A stretch of DNA of 64,000 bases, from positions 3,224,001-3,288,000 of the forward strand of contig NZ_AP019308.1 in the NCBI RefSeq assembly GCF_003945345.1, given 5' to 3'. The notes beneath the pieces are model-generated. The model saw nothing but the letters and a program-made list of their open reading frames with translations, was not told the DNA's origin and made no database searches. Below are positions 53,060 to 61,583 of this stretch, in pieces. This DNA is from Paenibacillus baekrokdamisoli (GTDB lineage Bacteria; Bacillota; Bacilli; Paenibacillales; Paenibacillaceae). Made by a program: the position numbers and the translations under genes. The number at the start of each line of letters is the position of its first letter. Within the stretch, counting starts at the first letter, position 1.

Positions 53060-53917
53060 TTAAACCATCTGCTCCTCCACACCATGGCTTACGAGATCTT
53101 CCAGCCATTCACTGCGCTCTTCAAAGGTATCCACTCGCTCTGGCTGCTGCTGATTGGCCAGCCACATTCGCATAACAAAAGCTGTCTTAGTCGTCTCCTT
53201 AACAAGCAGCTGACGCTGCGCACCAACAACTCCAAAAAACTCCGCATTGGGCAATTGGCCGTACATATGCTCCGACAAGCTTCTGCTAATCTGATCTTCA
53301 GCTCCACATAACAGCAGCATCGGCTGCTTGATGTGATGCAGCTCTCGATCAAAAGAAGCGTTCAAGCAAGCCTCCGCGTATTCTTTCCATTTAATCGGAT
53401 CACCCTGCATGGCCTGTTCGAACAGCGTACTAACGACTGCTTTATTCTCCGTTTCCATTCTAACTGCTTGCTTCACAATTGAACTCTTCGCCTTTAAGAT
53501 GCTTGAAATAAAGGTCGCCTGCAGCTTTGATCTGGTGCTGATATCGGTGTAAGATGCAGCTCCTGAGATCAGGATACCCCCACAGAACCGTTCAGGGTAT
53601 GTGTATAACGCCATAATAATAGGAAAAGACGCTGCTCCATATCCGCAGAGATAAGCTTTTTCCACGTCGCATTGATCTAGTACATGCTTCATATCCTCTG
53701 CGATAAGAGCAAGTGAAAGCCTTGCAGGACCCGATTCGCTTGCCCCATGTCCACGAATATTGAAGGCTATTATCGGCCCGGCTGCATCTAGCTCCGTATT
53801 AAGATTTGAAAAAAGTGCACTGGTAATACAAGGCGGATGGACGAAAACAATAGGTATCCCTCCCGCTCCTTGCTGTTGATACTCGATGGCAACATCCCCA
53901 ATATGAAAAAACGGCAT
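53060..53917 (-). CDS. Alpha/beta-hydrolase-fold protein, probably not catalytic
   Basis: A 285-residue protein with the alpha/beta hydrolase fold (IPIVFVHPPCITSALF, IIAFNIRGHGASE, the nucleophile-elbow region YLCGYGAASF, GAEDQIS). The nucleophile elbow GxSxG reads G-Y-G-A-A: Ser is replaced by Gly near residue 94. The catalytic His region reads VVGAQRQLL, with Gln near residue 233 in the expected His position. Only the acid (Asp near 207) remains. It follows dnaB by 140 bases in the same direction. I infer a binding or regulatory role, not hydrolysis. Confidence 0.8.
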   Translation of the reverse strand: MPFFHIGDVAIEYQQQGAGGIPIVFVHPPCITSALFSNLNTELDAAGPIIAFNIRGHGASESGPARLSLALIAEDMKHVLDQCDVEKAYLCGYGAASFPIIMALYTYPERFCGGILISGAASYTDISTRSKLQATFISSILKAKSSIVKQAVRMETENKAVVSTLFEQAMQGDPIKWKEYAEACLNASFDRELHHIKQPMLLLCGAEDQISRSLSEHMYGQLPNAEFFGVVGAQRQLLVKETTKTAFVMRMWLANQQQPERVDTFEERSEWLEDLVSHGVEEQMV

Positions 53918-53974
53918 CGCGCAACACCTCGGATTTTTACCCTTAGTATGGCCGAGCCGCTAGGTTGTTCATGA

Positions 53975-54280
53975 TTAGAACATTTTGTAACCGCCGCGCC
54001 GAAGGGCACGAATCGTTGCACCGCTAATATAAGCACCAATGAGGGCACCAATTGCCGGCAAAATGTCAACGAAGGTAAATGCACCAAAATTGCCTGCAAA
54101 CGACTTCTTATCATCCCAGGTCTGCCAAATGAATATTGGGAGCAGCACGATGATGAACAAGTAAATTGGAAACCATGTCGTTTTGAGAAGCATATTTAAA
54201 ATAAACCCGATTCCAAACATCATAACGAAGAACAAGACCGTCGCAATGATAAGCTGTAGGAAATCAACATCTGAATTCAT
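53975..54280 (-). CDS. YuiB-like small membrane protein
   Basis: A 101-residue protein with three or four membrane segments (LIIATVLFFVMMFGIGFILNML, YLFIIVLLPIFIW, DILPAIGALIGAYISG). The pattern resembles B. subtilis YuiB, of unknown function. There yuiB lies near yumB/yumC, and here ndh and yumC are also close. ATG 54280 (MNSDVDFLQL) is preferred to the longer frame from 54352. It shares the hemQ intergenic region, whose palindrome could affect both. Confidence 0.65.
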   Translation of the reverse strand: MNSDVDFLQLIIATVLFFVMMFGIGFILNMLLKTTWFPIYLFIIVLLPIFIWQTWDDKKSFAGNFGAFTFVDILPAIGALIGAYISGATIRALRRGGYKMF

Positions 54281-54353
54281 ACCGTTTCGTATTCCCCTTT
54301 CACTACGAATAGTGTAGTAGATGACTGATAGGAAGTCAATTTGATTTGCCATG

Positions 54354-54402
54354 TTGTCACAAGACCGTCATTTGCTCTACATTGTAACGTTACGTTACAA
54401 TG
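54354..54402 (+). promoter_or_regulatory. hemQ promoter overlapped by a perfect palindrome
   Basis: TTGTCA (54354-54359) and TACATT (54378-54383) are 18 bases apart. CATTGTAACGT, one T, then ACGTTACAATG forms a perfect 23-base palindrome at 54380-54402 covering the -10 box and start region. Such placement is typical of a repressor site. The regulator is unknown. Confidence 0.65.
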
Positions 54403-54435
54403 GGGACAACAAGTACATTTAAGGGAGAGATCAAC

Positions 54436-55182
54436 ATGAGTGAAGCAGCTCAAACGCTGGAAGGCTGGTACGCCCTGCACGATTTCCGTTCGATAGACTG
54501 GGTAGCTTGGAGATTGGCAGATCCAACTGATCGCAATACCGCTCTAGATGAGCTTCAATCTTTTCTTAAAGAATGGCAAGCTGTAGAAGAAGCAGGCTCT
54601 GGTAGCACGGCATTCTATACGATAGTGGGTCAAAAAGCTGATTTCGTTTTCATGTACTTGCGTGAAACGTTAGAAGAGCTGAATGCCATTGAAACAGCGT
54701 TCAATAAGACAATATTCGCTCAATACACGGTTCCTGCGCATTCCTATGTCAGTATCGTGGAGCTCAGTAACTACATGGCTCCTCCAGGAACAGATCCGCT
54801 GCAAAACCCAGACATTATCGCACGTATTAAGCCTGTTCTGCCAAAATGGAATCATATCTGCTTCTACCCGATGAATAAACGTCGTGAAGGAAACGATAAT
54901 TGGTACATGCTCAGCATGGACGAGCGGAAGACTATGATGCGCAGTCATGGCATGATTGGTCGCGGATATGCAGGTAAAGTGAAACAAATCATTACAGGCT
55001 CTGTTGGCTTCGACAACTGGGAATGGGGCGTAACGCTGTTCGCTAATGATGCTCTGCAGTTCAAGAAGCTTATTTACGAAATGCGGTTCGATGAAGTTAG
55101 CGCTCGCTTCGGCGAATTTGGTGAGTTCTATGTCGGCAACCTGCTGACCGAAGAAAAGCTCGCACAATTCCTTAGTCTTTAA
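54436..55182 (+). CDS. hemQ: Coproheme decarboxylase HemQ (chlorite dismutase-like)
   Basis: A 248-residue protein that makes haem b from coproheme III, the last step of the Gram-positive haem route. Family segments are [27 protein letters not shown] (with the catalytic Tyr), [37 protein letters not shown] (haem His). ATG 54436 follows AAGGGAGAG at the right distance; the open frame begins at 54400. It stands alone under a palindrome-controlled promoter, and its terminator follows at once. No other hem genes are near. Confidence 0.95.
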   Translation: MSEAAQTLEGWYALHDFRSIDWVAWRLADPTDRNTALDELQSFLKEWQAVEEAGSGSTAFYTIVGQKADFVFMYLRETLEELNAIETAFNKTIFAQYTVPAHSYVSIVELSNYMAPPGTDPLQNPDIIARIKPVLPKWNHICFYPMNKRREGNDNWYMLSMDERKTMMRSHGMIGRGYAGKVKQIITGSVGFDNWEWGVTLFANDALQFKKLIYEMRFDEVSARFGEFGEFYVGNLLTEEKLAQFLSL

Positions 55183-55188
55183 AAAGCA

Positions 55189-55233
55189 AAAAGCGGTTGA
55201 AGTGTAGCTATCTCTACACCTCAACCGCTTTTC
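55189..55233. terminator. Terminator after hemQ
   Basis: AAGCGGTTGA and TCAACCGCTT arms extended by GTGTAG / CTACAC, with A and T runs on either side. It also serves the minus-strand gene ending at 55238. Confidence 0.9.
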
Positions 55234-55237
55234 TTTA

Positions 55238-55495
55238 TTAATCCTCGTCGTCGTCCTCTTCCATCAGCCTCTTGGCTTCCAGATAAGCTTCTGTCTGACG
55301 ATCACGCTCTCTGCCTTTTTCCTTCAGCCGTTCAATGGCTGGAAGAATGAGAATATCGACTTCCTTTTGCACTGTATATGCCAAGTCATGACGGGTTTGG
55401 GATTCCAAGAAGGAGCCAACCTCCATCAGCGCGTTGTATCTGTCCAGCTCGTCGCGTTTCAAGAGTCCTCGGACCTGTACGCTGCAATGGCGCAT
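55238..55495 (-). CDS. Uncharacterised small acidic-tailed protein coupled to ndh
   Basis: An 85-residue hydrophilic protein I do not recognise, with an acidic tail (LMEEDDDED) and probable coiled helix (KEVDILILPAIERLKEKGRERDRQTEAYLEAKRL). Its ATG shares a base with the ndh stop (TAATG), so it is translationally coupled to ndh, and it ends at the hemQ terminator. That coupling supports a real gene. No function is proposed. Confidence 0.6.
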   Translation of the reverse strand: MRHCSVQVRGLLKRDELDRYNALMEVGSFLESQTRHDLAYTVQKEVDILILPAIERLKEKGRERDRQTEAYLEAKRLMEEDDDED

Positions 55496-56688
55496 TATAG
55501 GAATTTCCCTTTACGAACAACTAACGGAATTCCACCGATGATGTATAAGTAACGGATGTCGATCGCTTTCTTGAGCAATGCAGCTACGCCGCCCTTGTAT
55601 TTCTTGCCGAAAGCAAGACCGACCGCTTCGCCTTTACCAAGGGAAGCCACAGTACCTTTGTTTTTGAACTCGAATTTCTTAAGTGGCTGGTTACGAATCG
55701 AAGCAACCAAATTATGCGCACAGGTAACCCCTTGCTGCATCGCAATTTGGGCTGTAGGCGGGAAAGGACGACCTTCCTCATTAAACATCAGTGAGTTGTC
55801 ACCCACAACGTAGATGTTGTCATGGCTAGGAACACGCAGTGATTCGTCAACCTTCACACGTCCACGCATGGTTTCAATGCCCGCTTCTTCAATCAGTCGG
55901 TTGCCGCGTACGCCAGCCGCCCAGATCACAGTTGCAGCTTTGATTTCTTCGCCTTCACCGACGATAACACCGTCAGCCGTGCATTCTTTAATTGCCGTTC
56001 CAATGCGGAAGGTAACGCCCTTCTTCGTCAGTACGTTCATCGCGTACTCAACCAGCTCCGGATCAAAGCCCGGCAGCGCACTTGGAGCTGCTTCTATGTT
56101 GTAAAGCTTTACGAGTGATGGGTCAACGTCATTTTGTTTAGCCAGTTCAGGTAAACGATCAGAAAGCTCCCCTACGAACTCGATTCCTGTGAAGCCAGCA
56201 CCACCGACAACGAAATTTAAGAAATCGGTACGGTGTGGTTCACGCTTATAACGGGCAAACTGATACTCAATATGCTCGCGAATCAAGCGAACGGAGTTAA
56301 TGCTGCGGATGTTCATGGCATGCTCAAGCATACCTGGAATACCGAAGGTTTCTGGCTCGCCGCCAAGTCCAATAACCAGATAGTCATAGGAAAGCGTGCC
56401 GTCCTCCAGAATGACTTTCTTATCTTGGGTACGAATTTGTACAACTGTCGATTTGACGAAATCAATTTTGAATTCATCAATCAGTTTCGAAATGCTTACA
56501 CGTGCATTCTCAGTCTTATCCGTTCCTGCAGCAGGCATGTGCAGATGTGTAGTAAAATAATGATAGTCATGCTTGTTTACAAGCGTGACATCAGCTTCAT
56601 TGTAGTTAAGTTCCTTCTGAAGACGAAGTGCAGTTAGAACACCGCCATATCCAGCTCCGAGAATAACGATTTTCGGTATGTTGCTCAT
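55495..56688 (-). CDS. ndh: Type II NADH dehydrogenase
   Basis: A 397-residue FAD enzyme that passes electrons from NADH to menaquinone at the membrane face without pumping protons. The FAD motif is KIVILGAGYGGVLTALRL, the NAD motif NFVVGGAGFTGIEFVGELS, and a second FAD contact IYVVGDNSLMFNEEGRPFPPTAQIAMQQG. The C-terminal membrane-binding helix region is ALLKKAIDIRYLYIIGGIP. The Rex-like box lies 42 bases upstream. It is followed by a coupled small gene. Confidence 0.94.
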   Translation of the reverse strand: MSNIPKIVILGAGYGGVLTALRLQKELNYNEADVTLVNKHDYHYFTTHLHMPAAGTDKTENARVSISKLIDEFKIDFVKSTVVQIRTQDKKVILEDGTLSYDYLVIGLGGEPETFGIPGMLEHAMNIRSINSVRLIREHIEYQFARYKREPHRTDFLNFVVGGAGFTGIEFVGELSDRLPELAKQNDVDPSLVKLYNIEAAPSALPGFDPELVEYAMNVLTKKGVTFRIGTAIKECTADGVIVGEGEEIKAATVIWAAGVRGNRLIEEAGIETMRGRVKVDESLRVPSHDNIYVVGDNSLMFNEEGRPFPPTAQIAMQQGVTCAHNLVASIRNQPLKKFEFKNKGTVASLGKGEAVGLAFGKKYKGGVAALLKKAIDIRYLYIIGGIPLVVRKGKFL

Positions 56689-56729
56689 CGCACAATCCCA
56701 TCCATTCCTAAATTCTTTTTATTTGTACT

Positions 56730-56747
56730 TTGTGAAAAATTACACAA
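56730..56747. promoter_or_regulatory. Rex (NADH-sensing repressor) box upstream of ndh
   Basis: TTGTGAAAAATTACACAA is an 18-base near-perfect inverted repeat. It matches the Rex consensus TTGTGAANNNNTTCACAA except one position in the right arm. It lies 42 bases before ndh and in the same intergenic stretch as yumC. In Bacillus Rex represses ndh when NADH/NAD is low. Confidence 0.8.
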
Positions 56748-56988
56748 TCTCAGACGAAAGTTCGTATTTTATCCTGTAGTTTGTGAACAGAGTAGCGCTT
56801 TTATGTCAAACAAGCGCACCGTTTCGACAAAGCCTTGTTATTACCTCACATGATACAAACTTTCATGCAATAATTCAAGGGTAAAAGTATACGAAAATCT
56901 TTAGAACAACATACAATTTTGTTATTTCCATTAGGCTTGTTACAGGATTATAATGTACGAATAGATTGAACTTATTGGAGGTGCCATC

Positions 56989-57990
56989 GTGTCAAACTCT
57001 GCTACACAACCTATCTATGTTGATATCGCGATTATCGGGGGTGGCCCCGCTGGAATGTTTGCTGCTTTTTATGGCGGAATGCGTCAAGCTTCGGTTAGAA
57101 TCATCGAAAGCATGCCTCAGCTCGGCGGTCAGCTTGCTGCTCTTTACCCAGAAAAACACATTTATGACGTTGCTGGATTTCCCAAGATCACAGCTGGTGA
57201 GCTGGTCGAACAGCTTAAGAAGCAGATGGAACATTTCAAGCCTGATATATGCCTAGAAGAGAAAGTGCTTGAAGTGATTAAGAGGGACGAGCGTTCCTTT
57301 GAGATCATCACCGATAAAAAAACTCATTTTGCCAAAGCGGTCATCATAACCGCCGGAGTTGGCGCTTTTGAGCCTCGTCGGTTGGAGCTTGAAGAAGCCG
57401 TCGCCTTTGAGAAAAATAATTTGCATTACTTCATTAATGATCTAAGTCGTTTCCATGGGCAGCATGTCCTTGTGAGCGGCGGTGGTGATTCTGCCGTAGA
57501 TTGGGCGCTCATGCTTGAACCAATCGCTGCGAGCGTCACCCTGACGCACAGACGGGATAAATTTCGTGCACATGAACATAGCGTAGAGAACCTGTTGAAT
57601 TCCAAGGTGCAAATATTAACTCCCTACGAGATAACCTCACTGCAAGGAGATCAGCATATCGAGACCGTTGTTCTTCAAAACTCGAAGACGCAAGAAATCA
57701 AAGAAGTAAAAGTCGATGCCGTTATCGTTAACTTCGGCTTCATCTCTTCTCTGGGTCCGATTGCAGAATGGGGACTTGCTATCGACAACGGCTCCATTAT
57801 TGTTGATTCTCGAATGGAAACGAACATCCCCGGCATATTCGCCGCTGGTGACGTAACGACTTATCCAGGTAAGCTGAAGCTTATTGCGGTAGGCTTCGGT
57901 GAAGCACCAACTGCCATTAACAATGCAAAGGTATATCTGGATCCAACTGCAAAGCTATCCCCAGGACATAGCAGTAATATGAAAATGTAA
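56989..57990 (+). CDS. yumC: Ferredoxin/flavodoxin-NADP+ reductase, YumC type
   Basis: A 333-residue thioredoxin-reductase-like FAD enzyme without the redox-active Cys pair. FAD binding: [16 protein letters not shown] and [19 protein letters not shown] domain: [15 protein letters not shown] and [13 protein letters not shown]. It reduces ferredoxin or flavodoxin with NADPH. The start is GTG 56989 behind GGAGGTG. It is divergent from ndh across the Rex box. Confidence 0.92.
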   Translation: MSNSATQPIYVDIAIIGGGPAGMFAAFYGGMRQASVRIIESMPQLGGQLAALYPEKHIYDVAGFPKITAGELVEQLKKQMEHFKPDICLEEKVLEVIKRDERSFEIITDKKTHFAKAVIITAGVGAFEPRRLELEEAVAFEKNNLHYFINDLSRFHGQHVLVSGGGDSAVDWALMLEPIAASVTLTHRRDKFRAHEHSVENLLNSKVQILTPYEITSLQGDQHIETVVLQNSKTQEIKEVKVDAVIVNFGFISSLGPIAEWGLAIDNGSIIVDSRMETNIPGIFAAGDVTTYPGKLKLIAVGFGEAPTAINNAKVYLDPTAKLSPGHSSNMKM

Positions 57991-58014
57991 GAGGCATGTA
58001 TTTGAAACGAAACA

Positions 58015-58075
58015 GGGTATCCTAAGCTTAGCCAATAAGAGCCGTTTCCATCGGCATAGGCAAAGGAGGATACCC
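58015..58075 (+). promoter_or_regulatory. Hairpin that sequesters the ribosome site of the zinc-ribbon gene
   Basis: GGGTATCCT (58015-58023) pairs perfectly with AGGATACCC (58067-58075). The right arm contains the second half of the AGGAGG ribosome site (58064-58069) for ATG 58079. When folded, translation should be reduced. Confidence 0.6.
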
Positions 58076-58078
58076 TTT

Positions 58079-58330
58079 ATGTTATGTCCCATTTGTAATG
58101 GATTGGAGCAGCTTGCCGCAAAATGTCCTTCATGCTTGAAGTTGACGAACGACTATGGCCAAATAGCCGATTTCACTGCTCCCTATGCGCCTTATCAACA
58201 GGATTCAGACACTTCCTACAGCATGGAGACGATGATTTCTAATTTAGACGGTGAACGCAGCTGTAAACATGTCCTATATTGTCCGAATTGCGAGAAAACC
58301 TACGAAGCAACGGTAATGAAATGGCACTAA
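58079..58330 (+). CDS. Small zinc-ribbon-like protein of unknown function
   Basis: An 83-residue protein with four Cys pairs or partners: CPIC near the start, CPSC near 17-20, then a C-terminal CKHVLYCPNC. Two CPxC knuckles suggest a zinc ribbon. The middle is acidic and Tyr/Ser-rich with no catalytic motif. The gene lies 88 bases after yumC and its ribosome site is in a hairpin, so it may be made only under a condition that melts the structure. I do not recognise the family. Confidence 0.65.
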   Translation: MLCPICNGLEQLAAKCPSCLKLTNDYGQIADFTAPYAPYQQDSDTSYSMETMISNLDGERSCKHVLYCPNCEKTYEATVMKWH

Positions 58331-58359
58331 CGATGTTATTCTTCAAAAACTGCATGATG

Positions 58360-58503
58360 CTAAGCGGTAATACGAGAAATATCTGGATTAAGTTCTCTAC
58401 GTAATAGCTCCTCATTCAACAATCGGATGAATTCAGGCTCCAAATTAAATAAAATGGCCGAATGGTACGCATCCACTAAGACCTCATCGGACAAGATTCC
58501 CAT
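58360..58503 (-). CDS. sda: Sporulation inhibitor Sda
   Basis: A 47-residue protein, MGILSDEVLVDAYHSAILFN then LEPEFIRLLNEELLRRELN, with two amphipathic helices joined by a turn. This matches the Sda helical hairpin that inhibits histidine kinase KinA and blocks sporulation when replication is perturbed. The LSDE, F-IxLL-E and RR-L positions agree with B. subtilis Sda as I remember it. ATG 58503 follows GGGAG at nine bases. The strongest support is the DnaA-box cluster upstream, as in B. subtilis. It is too short for routine gene callers. Confidence 0.82.
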   Translation of the reverse strand: MGILSDEVLVDAYHSAILFNLEPEFIRLLNEELLRRELNPDISRITA

Positions 58504-58574
58504 CTCCTCACACTCCCTTCCTTTTTATTCCTGTTCATCTTAGCATGTCTCTTTTATCAGAACAAGCGTTCCGG

Positions 58575-58673
58575 TTATCCACAATTTGATGTGGACAGCA
58601 TGTGTGTAACTTGTGGGTAATCGTCGAATAAACAGGAATAGCAATGAGGATTATGTGGATAGGTTTATACACA
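58575..58673. promoter_or_regulatory. DnaA-box cluster upstream of sda
   Basis: Two exact TTATNCACA boxes: TTATCCACA (58575-58583) and TTATACACA (58665-58673). Four more with one or two changes lie between: TGTGGACAG (58590-58598), TGTGTGTAA (58601-58609), TGTGGGTAA (58612-58620) and TGTGGATAG (58654-58662), read on the opposite strand. Six boxes in 99 bp is far above chance. The position, 72 bases before sda, fits DnaA control of sda. Confidence 0.8.
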
Positions 58674-58757
58674 GCCTTTCTATTTACAATTCCAATAAAA
58701 AAGTTTGATGGTACTCTATGAATCTATCAATCAAATATATTAAATCCTATTAACTAT

Positions 58758-59432
58758 TTATTGAGGCCTTGTATTCACCTCAAAAATCCACAGCTTACCG
58801 CTTTGATCGATACCAAAATCGAATCCCAGCTGTCCGATCCCGGGAAATTTATTCTGCAGCATCTGTGTAGATAACTTTGTTAAAGTTCGCATTTGCTGTT
58901 TCTTAGAAGAGACGGCTGCTGCTGATAATGAACGTCTAATGCCCTCAGAGCCCGACATTCTTGTGCCTCCGCGACATAAATTTGTTACGAACAATCCTGG
59001 TTTTGCTAACCTTCCTACAATAGCTGTAATGGCCCATCTGCCGCCCGCTTGTTTCACATGCTTCACGCGATAGTCAATCGGTCTGCCTTGAATGGTTGCC
59101 AGCCTGATCCCTTTCTGAATCATATATCTTCGTCCATTGCGCATTGCATTCAAAGATTGATAGCAAGCATCAAAACCAGTAAAATGTTTCGTTCTTGCAT
59201 AATAGGTGTACTTGTACCCGCTGCCTTCATGAGAAACTTTAATAACGCCATGCCCGCCTGCGCCGCACACCGGCTTGATGACAACCATGCCGTGAGCATG
59301 TAGCATGCTCCGCATATTCGCCTTCGTAAACATTCGTGTTGGAGGAATATGCGGTGCTATTTGTGAATGAGATAACAACACCGCTGTCTTGGCCCATTTA
59401 CTGGCTAACTGCCTTCCATGTCCTTTGCCCAT
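58758..59432 (-). CDS. YheC/YheD-like spore coat-associated ATP-grasp protein
   Basis: A 224-residue protein with ATP-grasp features (MVVIKPVCGAGGHGVIKVSHEG, RRYMIQKGIRLATIQGRPIDYRVKHV, IGQLGFDFGIDQSGKLWIFEVNTRP). YheC/YheD family members are linked to the endospore coat of Bacillus; catalytic activity is unproven. It ends right after EVNTRPQ, shorter than family members that continue past this point. ATG 59432 is preferred to the longer frame because AAAGGGGA lies eight bases before it. Two alternate upstream starts exist. Confidence 0.78.
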   Translation of the reverse strand: MGKGHGRQLASKWAKTAVLLSHSQIAPHIPPTRMFTKANMRSMLHAHGMVVIKPVCGAGGHGVIKVSHEGSGYKYTYYARTKHFTGFDACYQSLNAMRNGRRYMIQKGIRLATIQGRPIDYRVKHVKQAGGRWAITAIVGRLAKPGLFVTNLCRGGTRMSGSEGIRRSLSAAAVSSKKQQMRTLTKLSTQMLQNKFPGIGQLGFDFGIDQSGKLWIFEVNTRPQ

Positions 59433-59690
59433 TAACAGTTTCCCCTTTCGTTCCATACTACTAACTAATATATGCCTCATAACCATCTATCTCTTGGATG
59501 ATTGAAGGGGGAAACTCGCCTGATTCAATAGCCTTATAGAATAGGTGATTGATTAAGATCGCCTTTCCTCTTGCACTGCACTTCCTTATAATAAAAGGAG
59601 GAATAGCTGCTTCGACGCTTCCTATTGCGAGCGGCTTTTTGCTAAAAATCTGTAGATGAAGTACAAAATAACCTTTAGGAGCGTGAACAA

Positions 59691-60635
59691 ATGAAATATC
59701 GAAAACTTGGCAAGAACGGACCAGAAATATCCGTCATCGGTTTTGGATCATGGGCGATTGGCGGGGCGGGCTGGGTAAGCGCTTGGGGAGATCAAGACGA
59801 TAGCTTGTCGATTGACAGTATTCGCGCGGCATTGGATGCAGGGGTTACCTTTTATGATACAGCGGCTGTGTACGGATTGGGCCATTCGGAAGAAGTACTT
59901 GGAAAAGCGCTTAAGGGTGATCGAGATAACGTAGTTCTAGCTACAAAATGCGGACTTGTATGGGATGAGAACGATACGATTACGCTAACGGGGGCTTACG
60001 ACTCTATTATTCGTGAAGCGGAAGCATCTTTACAGCGTTTAGGAACGGACTATATCGATCTCTATCAGATGCACTGGCCAGATTCCGAGATACCTGCTGA
60101 AGAAACGATGCGAGCGATGGAAAAGCTTATTCAGGACGGTAAAGTCCGCTATGCCGGAGTCAGCAACTATAATGTCGAGCAGCTTGAGCAATCGCTTCAG
60201 GTACGTCATGTCGATTCGCTGCAGCCTCCTTATTCCATATTGAGACCCGCTGCTGAGCAGGAGCTTCTGCCTTTCTGCCTAGAGCACGGAATCGGGGTTG
60301 TCGCCTATAGCCCCCTTACTTCGGGACTACTATCAGGCAATTATACATACGAGACCACTTTCTCAGAGGGTGACTGGCGTTCCCGTAACAAAGCTCATAC
60401 CGGAGAAGGCTTGCGCGCGAATGTTGATAGGGTTGAGAAGCTCAAAATAATCGCAGCACGCTTAAACTTAACTATGCCCCAGCTTGCTGTCGCCTATGAC
60501 CTCGCTCATCCAGCCATCACTAGTGCGCTTATCGGTGTGCGTAAGCCAAGCCACATTCTAAGCGTATTATCTGCTGTTGATGTTGTCCTAGATGAAGCTA
60601 TACTTGCTGAAATTCGTGCGATAGCAGCAGAGTAA
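59691..60635 (+). CDS. Aldo/keto reductase
   Basis: A 314-residue AKR with the TIM-barrel fold. The tetrad is visible as Asp and Tyr in FYDTAAVYGLGHSEEVLG, Lys in VVLATKCGL, and His in YQMHWPDSEIP. NADPH-binding segments near the C-terminus are LIGVRKPSHI. It reduces aldehydes or ketones to alcohols; the substrate cannot be told. ATG 59691 begins MKYRKLGKNGPEISVIGFGSWAIGG, a normal AKR start. It is monocistronic. Confidence 0.92.
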   Translation: MKYRKLGKNGPEISVIGFGSWAIGGAGWVSAWGDQDDSLSIDSIRAALDAGVTFYDTAAVYGLGHSEEVLGKALKGDRDNVVLATKCGLVWDENDTITLTGAYDSIIREAEASLQRLGTDYIDLYQMHWPDSEIPAEETMRAMEKLIQDGKVRYAGVSNYNVEQLEQSLQVRHVDSLQPPYSILRPAAEQELLPFCLEHGIGVVAYSPLTSGLLSGNYTYETTFSEGDWRSRNKAHTGEGLRANVDRVEKLKIIAARLNLTMPQLAVAYDLAHPAITSALIGVRKPSHILSVLSAVDVVLDEAILAEIRAIAAE

Positions 60636-60656
60636 ACAGAACTCGAATAGAAACGC

Positions 60657-60728
60657 AGAAAATCCCTCATCAACTGATTCTGTATAGTAGCGATAGCCAC
60701 GATACGTCAGTTGATCGAGGGATTTTGT
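60657..60728. terminator. Terminator after the aldo/keto reductase gene
   Basis: AAAATCCCTC..ATCAACTGA and TCAGTTGATCGAGGGATTTT arms around a ~25-base loop. It serves the AKR gene and the convergent nuclease gene. Confidence 0.85.
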
Positions 60729-60755
60729 GTTGTTAGACATTGTTATGGTTAGCCC

Positions 60756-61238
60756 TTATTTAACGATGAATAATATTTGAGTTCCATCCTCGTATTTCTC
60801 CAATTGATTGCTAACCCAAGAGCCCGCTCCTCGATTATCTGAGGGATCAATGTACGCGATATCAGCTCCAGTCCCACCCTCGGCGCACATCGCCATCGGC
60901 CATTCATCACGGTCATACCCCTTCTTAGTCGGTACGCCTTTGAGAGAATGTTTGCGATTCTCTTCAGCTTGCTTGCGATCAATCGTGCAGATTGATGATT
61001 CCCCAGAAGCGATGGCATTCTTGATGTGCTGACCTGTTTCGGGAAACCGATCTTTAGGGAAGTACAAGGTGTGTTCACTAGTAGTGGAGCCATTATTAGT
61101 TGTTGCTGTTACTGGCTGCTGTGACTTCTCGGTTGTGCTCTGTTGATGCAGCTGTTGATGCAGCTGTTGATAAGCAAGACATAAAAGAACGATGACAAGT
61201 AGAATTAATGATGGTACTTTTTTCTTTTTCCTTTTCAC
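60756..61238 (-). CDS. NucA/NucB-like extracellular deoxyribonuclease
   Basis: A 160-residue protein with a membrane-anchor or signal segment ([18 protein letters not shown]) then a Gln/Thr-rich linker containing a duplicated QLHQ. The C-terminal NucB domain (about 65-160) has [15 protein letters not shown] and the catalytic [10 protein letters not shown]. NucA/NucB enzymes are secreted, sporulation-linked DNases of Bacillus that can disperse biofilm. The start GTG 61238 follows GGGGGAAAG; the longer frame begins at 61307. Confidence 0.85.
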   Translation of the reverse strand: MKRKKKKVPSLILLVIVLLCLAYQQLHQQLHQQSTTEKSQQPVTATTNNGSTTSEHTLYFPKDRFPETGQHIKNAIASGESSICTIDRKQAEENRKHSLKGVPTKKGYDRDEWPMAMCAEGGTGADIAYIDPSDNRGAGSWVSNQLEKYEDGTQILFIVK

Positions 61239-61329
61239 GCTGCGACTTTCCCCCTGTTGTGGTTTACATTCCCAAATTGTAGCACAGGGTGAATCGTAAT
61301 TGAACATTAATTATATTGTGATTCCTTGT

Positions 61330-61558
61330 ACGGCTCTAAACCATAATCAGTGCTGGCCATCACGAAGTACCTAGCGAAGCGGACGGAATCGTTCTGAAGA
61401 AGCGATAGCGTTCGCCTTTGTCTCCTTATTTCTACCCCTAAGGGATAGAATCAAGAAATAGGGAGACAACAGCGATCGTAAGAATGATCCGTCCGCGCAG
61501 CGGCCTTCTATGCACAATACTTTAAATTTATCAAGCACTTATTTTAGTGTTGAGCCGT
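61330..61558 (-). repeat. Intergenic palindromic element, copy C (TCTCC variant), fullest ends
   Basis: A 229-bp copy in minus orientation relative to A and B. Its ends ACGGCTC and GAGCCGT continue into a ~27-bp imperfect inverted repeat, with AGTGCT near the inner part of both arms. The core matches A and B almost exactly. The ends differ from those of D/E. It separates the nuclease gene from the kinase gene. Confidence 0.85.
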
Positions 61559-61583
61559 TATTTCCTCGGAAATAATTGTCGCA

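Noticed and set aside
54670..55224. Minus-strand frame opposite hemQ
   Set aside because: Shadow of hemQ; it has no ribosome site and covers the hemQ terminator.
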